Source: Blasia pusilla (lineage: Eukaryota; Marchantiophyta; Marchantiopsida; Blasiales). From it: DNA of 64,000 nt. The DNA lies in NCBI GenBank assembly GCA_050084515.1, contig CM114273.1, forward strand, positions 28,706,001 to 28,770,000. Direction: 5' to 3'. The notes under the pieces are model-generated. The model saw only the letters and a list, made by a program, of their open reading frames with translations. It was not told the origin of the DNA and did no database searches. Positions 44,340 to 56,400 of this stretch are shown piece after piece. The position numbers and the translations under genes were made by a program. Within the stretch, counting starts at the first letter, position 1; every line of letters starts with the position of its first letter.

Positions 44340-47157
44340 ATCCATACCAAGTTACAAAATGAATATACGGAGAATTAATAGTAAGATGTTATTATCTTGC
44401 CTTATTCTACTTTTGGGGTTGGGCGTTATAATGTGGATGACACCTTCTCTAAAATGGTGTCATATTGAGCCCCCTACGTTGTGGGATCTTTCTTCACAAA
44501 CATTCCTCTTTAACTTCTCAACCTCCTTTTTTAGGTACTAGTAAGCATGATTTTTTATAATTTATAAATATTTTTTCATTCCAAATTTAAATATAACTTT
44601 CATTTTGGATTTGGACAAAACTAATACGAAGTTTACAATGAAAACGGCTTGGCATTGCATAGAGAGGAGTAACACGGTATGACATGGCGTAGAGAGCACT
44701 ACAACCTGGAATAACACTATGTGAATGAGTTAAAAAAACAATTATTAGGATCATGTCTCTATTCCCATCTAAGTGTTACCTTCATTCTACAACCTCTATA
44801 CTCCAAAATCGACTTCCATTCAAATTCATTTTCCTTTCCCAAAATATCAAAATGACTAACATAATCCTCTTAAAAATATTCATTTAAAATTAATATATAT
44901 ATATATATATATTTTAAATCTTAGAAGAGTTTTAACATCCCACTCTTCTAGTAATTCCATTCCTCAATTAAAATTCAAATGATATCCCACTTCACTAAAT
45001 AATTCCACCCTTCCATGAAATTTAAACAATATCTACTCCTTTTCCATTAAAATTTATTTTCCGTTCCTATCAAAGTCAAATTTGATTCAAATATGACTTA
45101 AGGGAAATATATTTTTCCTAATTATCCCATTATTTTATCTTATTGTACACCTAGGATCCCCTATTATATTATAAAATGATCTAATTATTCATTCATACAA
45201 ATATTTTTCTCTTTCACTCATTCATTTTCTCTACCCATCTAATATGAATCAAGGGAAAAAATTTGAACATGTTGCTATTTTGTCTAACTATCCTACCATT
45301 TTGTCTTATTGTCCATATAGGGTCGCCCATTATAATATACGTATAAATTAGGAGGGGTTTAAACTAGTTGATTTAAGGAGTGGAGAATTGGAAATGTGGG
45401 TGAACAAGTTTGGCATTGAACTTCTTGTGATAATTTCCAGTTAAGTGCCCTTTTGATTTGATGTCATGAGTCGTGTTCAATTTGAGCACATTGTGAGTTC
45501 TTTCCTTAATGCAATAAGTGGATATGTATAAAACCTTATGGTTGATTGATGTAAGGACACCAATGCAAGTTAAACAAAGAATAAATGCATGCCTTGAGTG
45601 AACACTTCACAAGCGACCCTACTTCTTTTACCCATGGATATATCATAGCCAAATTGTTCCCTTATTTCATCCCATTCCTTGCTTTCCTTCATTTTTTTCT
45701 CGTGAATGCCCAAATTTCACTACCAATAAGGACAAAAAGATAATGCAAACGCGTTTTCAAACGTTACCAGCTTCAAATTGCGACAATAACAACGCATGAA
45801 ATAGTTGAATATTGAATAGACCACATTCGTTTCCAACGATACCATCTTGAATTGCGGACATAGATTTTATAGAAAAAAATGCTTTCTAAGTATGCATTTA
45901 ACATATTGGTTGATACAGAGGTGCAATGCACAATTTTTTTGAAATGAGCAATCTTTTTTCTTTTAATCGCCTTTTTAAGTTCATAATTCTACCTTTGTAT
46001 TCAAGAACTCCCATCTTCACTTATTATTCTTTTAAATGTCTAATATTCCACCCAAAATCCCTTTTTCATAAGGTAAATCATTACAAACCTTCAAGATTTA
46101 GGCTTTACTTCTTACAATCTTGACTGCATTTTCCTATTCCATTATGCATACTGGTATCGTAAAAATTTCAATTTTTATTCTTTTTCTCTATGAAATCCTC
46201 CGCTTAATTTTAAACTCCGTTGTCCATTATCTTGTCCACACCTTCTCCCTTTTTTTCATTTGAAAAACCCTTCGCTCTCAATCCCTCATTATCACAAAAA
46301 AATGCCCCAACCTACCTTCCTTGTTTCGGAAAATTGAATTCCATTCACTACTTTAATCCCTTCTTAATTACTAATGTCTGAATGTTGTCTTGATGAAGTG
46401 AATAAATAATCCCTCCCCCATCCCTTCCACTTCTTTGTTTTGGAAGTTAAAACCCTCCTTTCTTCCTTCTTAAATACTCTCCCCACGAGTTGGGTATCTT
46501 CTAGTTTATATGCACTTAAATCCTTACAAGTATGTAATTTTATCTTATATTGAGTTGTGTTTTTTTTTTTTAAATGGTTTTAAGCGAAAACATGTATCAT
46601 GCAAAGAGTTCATTATCACAAAGAGGTGTCTTTCCTTAATAGAATAGACTAGTAAGAATGTTTATGAAATGAGTTGGCTTCTTAGAAAAAATATTAAGTT
46701 CTTTTGCATGATAGATCATTCTGAGTTTTTAGAAGAATATTTATTTTCTAAATAAGATATCATTTTAAAATTACTCTCATATTTATAAAAGGTAAGAGAT
46801 ATCTTCTTATTTCATAATAAATTTTCAATTATTTTAAGATTTTCATTTTATAATAAGTAACATCCCTTTTAAATTTTAAAATAGATGACACTACAAAGTG
46901 TTCCATTCATACGTAGCCAAGTGTAATTTCGTTACTCGCGCTATTTCTTTTCCCTAAGAAATAAAATGACATCTTACACATCTCCCTTTAAGAAAAGTTT
47001 ATTTATTTTACATTTTCCTTACATATTTAAACCATGCCCGCCCCCCAAACGTCCGAAAAAACAAACCAACCATTTTTTTCTTAATTAATAATAGAGATAC
47101 TTTGTTGGCCAATGAAGATATCATAGTGTGGAATTATTTTTGTAAGAAAATCTGAAG
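44340..47157. other. AT-rich DNA, no gene
   Basis: Only AT-driven ORFs. A TA dinucleotide run lies at about 44889-44912. The sequence is T/A-biased with many short pyrimidine tracts. No domains and no clear repeats. Confidence 0.5.
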
Positions 47158-47167
47158 AGAATGGTTC

Positions 47168-47392
47168 AATGTCCGGAGAGAACCGGGGTTACGTGTTGAC
47201 CTAGCCGGAAGAAATTTTAGAATTTCCGATTCACTTTGCAAATCAACGGCCAAAAACCGGCAGAATACAGGGGTTCTCCTTTATATTTGTATCTCTTTAG
47301 CCGGCCGGATTCAAGAAAATATATAAAATTACCGTTCTCGTCTGTAGAGACCGGAAATGTACCGGTTCTCGCCAAAAAACTACCAGGACCCT
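47168..47392. mobile_element. 225-bp MITE, copy 2
   Basis: Same length and order as copy 1: AATGTCCGGAGAGAACCGGG, then GTTACGTGTTGA, CCTTTATATTTGTATCT, TTAGCCGGC, TGTAGAGACCGGAAATGTAC, and the end ACCAGGACCCT. It is flanked by a perfect 10-bp duplication AGAATGGTTC (47158-47167 and 47393-47402). The two copies differ at perhaps 15-20 percent of positions by eye, so the insertions are old. Confidence 0.85.
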
Positions 47393-47399
47393 AGAATGG

Positions 47400-48610
47400 T
47401 TCTAAGAGGTAATGGGTAATTTGGTGCGTTGATAATACAAGAGTACTTATGGGTTTATTGAAACGCCCCTAAAAATTACAATCCATTTGATAATCATATT
47501 TTATTAAACGTGTGTAAGAGAAGAATACTCTTGATCAGTAAAATGTCATCTATTCTTAAAAATAAATTATTTCAGAATAGTTTTAATGATATATCACCCT
47601 TCTCAAAAAAAAAATCAACTATCCATGTTGTACAAGAAATTCAAAATATTTCCTATAAATTTACTTTCTTTTGTTGAAATTTGGTGAGTAAGACATAATA
47701 ATCCCAACTGATATTAAAGGAACAAATCTGAAGAGAATTAAAGAGTCACCACCACTACAATCCTCATCCCCTTCTCCACTCCATCCCGTAAACAAATTTG
47801 GAGCGTTATATTAAGGAAATAAGTTCTTATTGTGGAAGTGTCATAAGTCAACCATAATCATCTAAACTTTTTTCAAGAGTGAAAGACCTATGCATCCTTA
47901 TTTCTTGGTTTTCTTCTTAAGTAAAGCATTTTGTAAGGCATTTCCTTGTAACTTATTTTATTAAGAAATTACTCTACACATTCGTGGTTAAAAAGGGGTT
48001 TAAGGGAGATAGGAAATTGGAAAAGAAAATTAATGAGGAAATTGAAGAGTTGAGATTTTTTTTAAGAGAGTTTTGGTTTGACCTACAATTAAAGGAGGTG
48101 GGAGAATGGATTTTCCAAATGAAAAAGGGAAGGCATAGACGAAGTGGGGAAAAGTAGGATTTAGAATTAGAACTCAGGATGCATAAAAGACGGGAAAGCG
48201 AATTGAAATTTTTTTCAACACTAGTTTATATTACGATGGAAAAACACATCCATAATTAACAAAATAGAGAAAAATTTGGAACTTCTTTCCTTTTCTCAAA
48301 ACAAAAGACGGAAGTTAGGATTCGTGAATGAAGAGGACGAAAAGATAAAACAATCGATGAAACATCCTCACTAGTCCGCCTTCAGCAGAGGACATAACAA
48401 AAACTAGTGCACGGCCCTTTCCCCACCCGTTCATTAAGGCACATGTGTCTTACTAGAATACTAAATTTCTTTTTTTAATTATATTTTTAGATTCAATTAG
48501 AATATGAAAACAAGTTCCCATGAAAGAGGTGTTTTGACACATCCAAAATTTATTATTTAAAAATATATCATATTTGGGGTCCCAAAAAAAACCCCAAAGT
48601 GCATAAGGCT
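47400..48610. other. AT-rich DNA, no gene
   Basis: No domain-bearing ORF or repeat was recognised. Confidence 0.5.
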
Positions 48611-48619
48611 CTTAATAAA

Positions 48620-49520
48620 GACCATATACACCTCTTAGTCGTCCTCTTTCGCAAAGCTGTTCAGGAATGCTAAACGCTACTCCGAGAAAAGCGAACTGCG
48701 AATTCAAACTCGCAAGTCTGGAAACACTTGGACTCCGGTCATGACGAGGAGCCCGAAGAAGAAAGTCACCGCGAAATCCACCTTCGCCCCGGAAAGAGAG
48801 AGAGAGAGACGGAGCAGAGCAGAATTAGTTGGTCCAGCGGCACGCGAGCGGTCCAGCTGTGAACGTCCTTTGCTCTTCCGAACACGTGGCGCATGATGAT
48901 GGTTGCGGCGCCGACCTCGTCACCCTCCTCCTCCTCCTCCTCTTTTTCTTCTTCTCCTCGGAAGCCCACTCACTCGACTCACTAAACGCTCGCACCAGAC
49001 TCTCTCCGTCCGTCCGCCCACCCGCCGGTCGACGCACAACAGCACAACGGTTATGCGTGAAAGTGGCACCTTTCCTCTGTGCCCATCCAGAGAAGCGTGA
49101 AACCCCTTCATAAAGACAGGTGTCAGCCCCTTCTCGCTCCAGCGATCACCGCATCCTTCAGCGGATGGGAGAGGAACGCCGCATGAAGAGAAAGCACAAA
49201 CATGTCTCATTCGTAACGCGAACACTCTCCCAGAGAATCTTCCAGAGTCGTGTAAAGAAAGAAAGAAAGAAAGATATATAGAGAGAGTGGGAAGTGGTGG
49301 GTGGCACTAGTAGAGAGAGAGATATATAAGCATAGATTAGCGGCTACGAATATGGAGTGAAAAAAAATGAATTTGTAAAGTAAGCTTCTTTTGCTTCTTC
49401 TGAGCCCTTCTAGAATTAGTAGAGAGAGGAAAGTCTTTCGGTGGAAAGAGGAAAGCATTTGGTTCGACAAAGAGGGTGGGGGAGAGTTACAAGAGGAACC
49501 TGAGACCTCGGGTTAATTAA
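48620..49520. other. GC/CT-rich island with G-box
   Basis: An isolated GC-rich patch in AT-rich DNA, with long CTCCTC runs near 48925-48960, a short (GA)n near 48797 and a GAAA repeat near 49256. It contains ACACGTGGCG near 48883-48892, a CACGTG G-box as found in plant light/ABA-regulated promoters. No coding exon is recognised on either strand. It looks like a promoter or 5' UTR region, but the gene it would serve was not found. Confidence 0.3.
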
Positions 49521-49524
49521 CTCG

Positions 49525-50635
49525 AGGATGAATAGGCGCAAGGGGGTGAATGAATGAATGATGGGCGGTGGGCAATAATAGGTACGGCTTAAAGGGCCCT
49601 TTAGGAAAGAGAGATCTTCTTTTCATTGTATTAGATCTCCCCAAGATATCTTTGGATTGCGAGGTGAGACCTTATAGATTAGTGCTACTGCCCATTTTGT
49701 CTTCTACATGTGTACAGCCACACAAGTGATTACGATCTACATTCTAACTTTCTTCAATCGCCCTCTACAAAACTATAATACCACTAAAGAGCAAGAGCAT
49801 TTTGTCGGATGTACTTCTCATACTAAAATATTGATTAAAAGACTGTCTAGATGATGACCTCATTCATGTATGACAGATAGTCATTATAAACTCGTTAACT
49901 TGGGGCAAAAACTGTTCAACAATTTTTTCTAAGAGTATAATAATCTTAGAACACACGTCATAAGAAAATCTTTTCTAATGGTCATAACAAACACTTAGAG
50001 GCTAATGTAGGTGTCTAAGGGTAGAGAATCATAATTCCAATTCTTCTAATATGGAATCATTAAATCAAGATCTTCATGGATTGTGAAAAGATTGTGCTAT
50101 CAAATCATGTCAGTGTATTTTTTATATTAATTCAAATGTTTTCTTTTCTTCCTCTTTTATATTTTCTTATTCTTATGCACCCTTGATTTCACTTTCTTAA
50201 AGGGACATATCTAATCATGCCTTAAGGAAAAAATCATAATCAGATAAAAAATAAGAGGGGATGGGAGAATCCCTCAAAAGTATTAAAAAATGATTCAAAG
50301 AGTTCATAAATTCCATAAGCACGAGGGGAAGATCATAAGCCAATTGGTTTGGAGATCAAGTGGGCGTATAACAAGGGCATCTCCCACATCTTGAGATCAT
50401 CTCAAAAGCCCTTTCGCTTGGAGACGGTGCAAAGCAATAGAGACTTTATATTTATAGAATAAAATCTTTATATCAAAAGACAAATCATTCCTTGAATGGA
50501 GGAAAAATGCACCTTAGGTGAGGAAAACATCTAACCTATCACTCATGATCCCCTAGATCTCAATAGTTGTTGGGACAAAACAATTTCCTTCATGAAGATA
50601 ACTATAGACTTTAATCCTCTTCACCATCAATACTA
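49525..50635. other. No gene recognised
   Basis: AT-rich, short ORFs only. The 5' LTR of the following plus-strand gypsy copy would be expected here, but no match to the known LTR was seen, so that end is lost or unrecognisable. Confidence 0.4.
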
Positions 50636-50639
50636 CCAT

Positions 50640-52650
50640 TAGTGGCGTACGAGATGGACGACTAGGATAGATGACTACATATGTTTTTGAGAGTTGTAGG
50701 GACCATCGAGTTGCACTACTTCATTGAAGAGTTTCAAAGCTGGTGCGACTCCTAGAGGGAAAGGCACTCCAAAGAGTTTAACGCATTCACAATATGGTAC
50801 GTCATGTTTTAGCACTTAGAGGGATCGCAGATGGATGACTACCATGAGTTCTTGGCCAAGTTTTTAGTTGAGATTGAGACCTGGAGACTTTACTACGATC
50901 CACACTATGTGTCATGAACACAACCATTTGTAGATGACGAGGAGGGGATGAGGGAGGCTACCTCCTTTGCTATTAGTGAGGCCCAAGGGATGACTCACTT
51001 AAGAGCAGTTGCATCATCCACGGAAGTTCGTCCAAGGTTCAACCCTATGGTTAAGTTCTTCATGGAGCCAAAGAGAAACTACTAGCGAATACGGACTAAG
51101 AAGTTGAAGAGCATCCACAAATTCCATTTACAAAATGTAGAAATTTTGTGCAAGGCCTTTACAGGCTTGCGACGATTGATTCACATCATTTAAGGAGAAA
51201 TTGAGGTCATGGAGGTGGGCGGGGCCCACCACCTAGATGAGTTGAGGGAAGTCCCACTCGGGAGGCTAGCATGGCTGCCTAGATTGAGCAACTTTAGCAT
51301 TAGATTGCAACAATGGCATTGAGGTTAACAAATGATGGATCAGTGGCATCAACCTCTTATGGATCAGATAGGGATGTAGAGGATTATGGACGGATCTTCG
51401 GGGCCACATAGACGGAGACAGCCATTGTGGTTACACGTGGAGCAGCAAGAGAGATCGATCTACGTAAAGGCAAAGATAGGACCCAAACCTGGCTCCCTTA
51501 GTCATTCACACTGTCCATGGTGATAAGGATCCCCCCCCATGGGACCTGATCAAAGTTCCTAGAGGATAGGTGGTGTTTTAGAGTCATCACCTCAAGCAAT
51601 AGGTAGAATGACTGCGACCACACCTACTATTGAGGCTTAAGAGGATCCCATACCAAGTTTATTGTCAAGGTTGGGCGGCCACAACAATGTACCGCGCCCC
51701 ATTATTCTGTACTTCCAATTTTATAGCGTTGGGAGGTACGCGTGCCAATGTGTTTCGATTGGCCGCCACATTATGTGAGCGTGGAGGTGATGTTTCTACC
51801 TTAGTGTCAGATGTTATTGCAGAGGAGTTGGTGGGCATGCCCTTGGAGCATGTGCTTGGAATGTCGACCACTAGCTCATGGGAGGCTACGACTACTAGAG
51901 TTCGAGAGTTACCAACTAGACCCACTCTAGGTGAAACCATGCCAACCATGGTTGGAAAACCTAGATGAAATCGTTCACTTGGTTAGTCATGGAGGTAGAG
52001 TTCATTGTCTCCAACATGTCTTGTTAGATTCATCTGCATAACCTTTGATGTTGGGGAAAGCAACTTTTAGGGGTTTGGACTTGACGTAGAGCCATCTCCA
52101 TTCTGTGTTAATTTAGACCCAATTGGGAAGATCCAGTACCACCAGCTAAGATATTATAGCGAGGCTTAGGCCAGAGCATCCGATTGATAAGTCCGTGGTG
52201 TACCACTATGCGATAAAGACCTATGTCGCGTTCTATGAGGTCTTAGTTGATGGAGCAGTATCATACTCGATGGGGTTTACCCTGGATCATTTGGGATGAG
52301 TTGGCCTCTTACAAAACAGGATGGGAGTCCAATGATGGACGCATTAGCTCGTTGCCAATTTGGTTTATAGGTGTTGTGATCCGGTGACGATTAGGAGAGG
52401 TGGTGACCTTAGCCGCATTCAACAATGTCATCACATGGCCAAGAGATTTGATGGAGGACTATGTTCATGTAAAGGACATCCCCGAGAATGATATTTTCGT
52501 GGAGGTGAGTATCATGATAGCCGCACTAGTTCATGGAGGAGAGGTGTCGCTATGGGGCTCGCTTGGGGAGCATCGATAGAGTGTTGATACACATGTATAG
52601 ATGGCCTAGGAAGAGGTTGATGCATGAGGTTGAGACGGGTCATAGAAGCC
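50640..52650 (+). pseudogene. Gag and protease region of gypsy copy 2
   Basis: The gag part is readable only in short pieces. The coil segment MALRL with DGSVASTSYGS aligns with the minus copy. The clearest ORF, 51630-51968, gives LGGTRANVFRLAATLCERGG, then DVIAEELVGMPLEHVLGMST, matching the minus copy. The protease motif near 52022 reads LLDSSA followed by a stop and PLMLG; the minus copy has DSRA. Gag is present here but missing in the minus copy. No CCHC zinc knuckle was recognised. Confidence 0.65.
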
Positions 52651-52689
52651 CAAGGTAGTGAGGAGTGCTACATTGACACCCTTGGATAT

Positions 52690-53640
52690 GACCCAAATTG
52701 TGTGGAAATTCCCGGAGGAGGATGTGCGGATCCTAGATCTCTTTGGAGGGATCAACACTAGTTTTGTTATCGTGTTGCAAGCAGATATTCGTGTGCAAAT
52801 GTACCTATATGTGGAGCGTGATGGGAATTCGAGGCAAGTCTATCTATGACATGTTGCTCAATTGATCAAGGCAATCGTTTCCCGATCTCTTACCCACTTT
52901 AACAGTGCATGGTTATTAGAATTCCTTACCAAAGAACATCTTATCATTGAGGGCACGCGTAGGATCTAGATTGAATGAGCATCATCCCTTTGGTGATTGC
53001 ACTTTGGCCTCGCCAAGCCAATCGAGTGTTGGACGAGGTGGTGGCTTGGGAGACCCTAAGTCCATGTTATTTTGGGAGATGGTGCACATCTTGCATTATT
53101 TATGAGAGAACCAACCTCAATTGTGAGCATAAATTTTGTAGAATTTATCATTTTTTGGTGATTCTTGGTCATGAGTGATGACAAGTGGACATCAGGTCTA
53201 TGCACGGATTGGACCAGCTATTTTGTTGGATATTACAATTGTTGGATCCTACAAGTGTTGGATCGTGTGCATAACGCCAGTGACTTTATTGGATAAATTT
53301 GATGTCTCATGAGATGTTGAGATGAGGGCTTATGCTAGTGTGGAGAGACCTTCTTGTTTGTTGGTAGATTTTATTTTGGATCATGGACATTGATTACAAG
53401 GTGTAAGCATGTGATTGACCCCTATTGAGTGTGATGAATCGAGTGGGCATGCAAGGCCCGAGGGTAGTATTCCCACACGAGTGAATTTTCGCGCCTCCTG
53501 TGCTTATAAGGAGGGCAGACCATGCCTGATTTGGGATGATCATGAACAAAAATTAATGGAGCCCTACGCTAAAGAGCAAGAGGGCATGATGGGATTTCCC
53601 ATAGGAGTGACGACATATTGTCACTAATAGAGACGTCTCG
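52690..53640 (+). pseudogene. DNMT3-like methyltransferase of gypsy copy 2
   Basis: The ORF 52658-52849 reads through the protease end into motif I: IVWKFPEEDVRILDLFGGIN followed by TSFVIVLQADIRVQMYLYVE, with no stop at the position where the minus copy has TGA. The motif IV region near 53000 reads LVIALWPRQ, so the catalytic Cys of PCQ is replaced by Arg. Motif VI to VIII is broken by stops. The C-terminal part at 53500-53615 reads LIWDDHEQKLMEPYAKEQEG then MMGFPIGV, matching the minus-copy motif IX/X region. Gene position (PR-MTase-RT) is identical in both copies. Confidence 0.75.
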
Positions 53641-54149
53641 AAGTCACATGCTTAATCAAAATATGGACTTGAAATATGCCTCGTGGATTATTAGCCTAGG
53701 ATTGGATGGCCAACATCGAATATGATTAAGGCGCATCACTTATGAATCCTTAGTAAGCCCAAGGCCTACCGAGATGGTACATGCCTTAACTGGGAGCCTT
53801 GGCTGCAATAAAGGTCAGTGGTGATGGCAAGAGACATACTTGGAGATCGTGGGATGGAGATCACATGAAATGGCGACCATGACATTTGGTGTTGAGTAGG
53901 GCATTGCTCGTTGAGGATTGTCAAGAGGAGAGACATCTAAGTTGGCTGCACGAAAGCCCATGAATAGTTGCACTTACAAGGTTGCACAATAGCAACCAAA
54001 CTCCGCATAGGAGAGTTCCACTGTCACAATAGAAACTTGGCAGTCAGAAATCGTGCCCAAGTTGACAAGAGGAGAGCGACTCCGGATACACCGGTTCCTA
54101 AGGAGTCATAGGAGTTATTTTGCATTGAGAATGCACGATTTGGATAAAT

Positions 54150-55500
54150 TGAAAGGACCAAGGATACGCTCCAACTTGTTCATCGACACGCCAATGTTTT
54201 GAATAACCTATAGGTACAGTGATATGGAGAGGGCCTTGATTCAAAGCTAGATCAAGGACTTGGTTGAGGAAAGACTACTAGAGAAGTTGCATGGAGAGTA
54301 TACTTCAGGCGCAATGATGCCAAGAAGGATATGCATGGGAATTGGACAAATAAGAGGATGTGCGTAGATTATTGGCCTATCAATCGATAGACAAAGTTTG
54401 ATAGGTATGCCATGCCCATTCCTAAGGAGATTTTTGATGCTATTAGGTATGTAAGGGTCTTTAACTCACTAGATCTCCAAGCCAAATACCATCAAATATC
54501 TATCAGAGTGGAGGACAAGCAAAATACGTCATTTAGGGAGAATCAATCCTCATGGAAAGGATTTCTTGTACAAGCGGTGATTCTTACCATTTGGGTTAAA
54601 GAATGCCCCATAAAAGTTTCAGAGGGTCATGGATAAGATCTTGGCTAGTGTAGATTTTGTTAGGTTTTACATTGATAACATTGTAGTCTTCAACACCACG
54701 GTTGGGGAGCATGAGCGACACCTTGCGGGGATGTTTCGACCATTGTAGTTACATATGTTGAAGCTACTTCTATCAACAAGATATCAAGGGGTTCTGTATG
54801 ATTGCGAAGCTACTCATCTTGTTGACCAAAGTGGACCATGAGTGGCAATGGGGGGTTGACCAAGAGAAAGCATTTCAACTCCTTAAGGTCATATTGACGT
54901 CAACGCCTATCTTGAGGAGATCTGTTAGGTCCTCCTCTTGTTGCATCAACAAAGCCCACCAGGCAAGCTTCCGTGCAAGCTTTTCGTACTCCATCAACCA
55001 TTTCACCCTCGTCATTGATCATCAACGAGGGTGAAAGCATTACTGAAAAAAATAACACATGAAATGTGCAACAATCCATACTATAGCCAAGCACTCTCCC
55101 TCTTATTTGCTATACTTCGCCTCTATAGCATCTTTCAAGCAGCTAGAAGAAGCTACTACAAACTCTCTACCCTCGTCATCATGTTGGATGAGCACTGATC
55201 CAAGATCCAAAATACTCTAATCAATATGCAATTGGAAACCCTTGTCATTGATCATCAACCATTGAAATGGTTGATGGAGTCTGGAAAGCTTACACGAAAG
55301 CTTGCCATGTGGGCTTTGTTGTTGCAAGACTATGATTTTTATTTGGTATATCAATATGGAAGGCTCAATCAAGATGCACCTGGTTTTGGAGTACGTGCCC
55401 ATTTGCAACATAACATACAAAATGGGTGTAAGAGAGCGAGAAAGGATCCTACAATGAGCTCGACGATTCAAGTGGTAGGGGACACATATTTTGCGAGTTT
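54150..55500 (+). pseudogene. RT and RNase H of gypsy copy 2, with inverted segment
   Basis: RT: MPIPKEIFDAIRYVRVFNSL then DLQAKYHQI (54412-54500), and FYIDNIVVF near 54667-54693, where YIDD has become YIDN. The thumb reads MIAKLLILLTKVDHEWQWG. From about 54925 to 55230 the RNase H segment lies on the opposite strand (the minus strand reads QHDDEGREFVVASS and ECLAIVWIVAHFMCY). After 55236 normal orientation resumes with LVIDHQPLKWLMESGKLTRK. Part of the sequence near KLWALL-type residues is present in both orientations, so it is an inverted duplication. Confidence 0.75.
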
Positions 55501-56160
55501 GGGATAATGATAGAGTGCAAGTAGTACCTCATCCTTCACAAGACGTACGATTAGTGCAACATATCTACAAGGAGTTGGGAAATTTTGGAGTAAAGAAAAC
55601 ATACAACTTACTCCAATTATGGTATTGATGACAAGGCAAGTAGACAAATGTACAATAGTTTGTCACCAAGTGCATGGTATATGATCGTGTATGAGGATCA
55701 TTTAATGCTCCAACTCCATAGTTGCACCCACTATCGATCATGAATTTAGGCTACCAATGGACTTTGGATTTTGCATGATCTTTACAATTGAAATAGTGCC
55801 ATAACAGACATGTGTTGTTGATGGTCGAACAATTCTTGAATGCGATAGACTTGGTTAAATTATCTGACAAGGTGCGTGAGGGAGTGATGTATACCTTCCT
55901 GAATTAAGTATTGTATCAATACGGCGCATCAACAAAAGTGTTGACAGACTAAGGCATTCAGTTTTGCATGGAGTTTCAAGCCTTGTATGATCAAACATTG
56001 ATTGACCATCGTACGACCTCTTCATATCATCTAGAAGCATATGGTCTAGCCGAGCATGTTGTCCAAATGGTGAAGAGGAAATTGCGAGGATAGATAGTCA
56101 GACATTTAGTCTTGCTCAAGTGGCATGGATGATAGGAAGGCAATTAACCATAGGGCATTT
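55500..56160 (+). pseudogene. Integrase of gypsy copy 2
   Basis: The zinc region reads VQHIYKELGNFGVKKTYNLL then CMVYDRV (the last Cys of the motif is Tyr). The catalytic Glu region is GLAEHVVQMVKRKLRG near 56045-56090. Multiple stops and small deletions. It is missing the C-terminal tail and PHD present in the minus copy. Confidence 0.7.
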
Positions 56161-56266
56161 GGCCTTCTTGCTCATAGCATGTTAGAGGTGTATGTCACAA
56201 GCATGTAAAGATAGATCGATGACTATCAAGAGTTAGAGGGACCCAACCACCAACTATGGGGAAGAT

Positions 56267-56400
56267 TGGAGATATTTGTGTAACAACTTACCTCCATGGC
56301 TGTGTTCGTTTGATGATTGAGTTACTCTAGTGTTTTTATGTTTGATGAGTGACAATGATGTACGTAGTGATGTGTTTGTGCAGGACAATTGTCATCTCTT
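56267..56400 (+). repeat. 3' LTR of gypsy copy 2, first part
   Basis: It begins TGGAGATATTT after purine-rich ATGGGGAAGAT and keeps the edge-segment landmarks GTTTTTATGTTTGATGAG, CAATGATGTACGTAGTGATG and GACAATTGTCAT. The LTR breaks off here and resumes at about 57960. Confidence 0.7.

Noticed and set aside
52690-53640. Host DNMT gene rather than a retrotransposon domain
   Set aside because: Both copies keep the same protease-MTase-RT order and read through the junction, so the domain belongs to the element.
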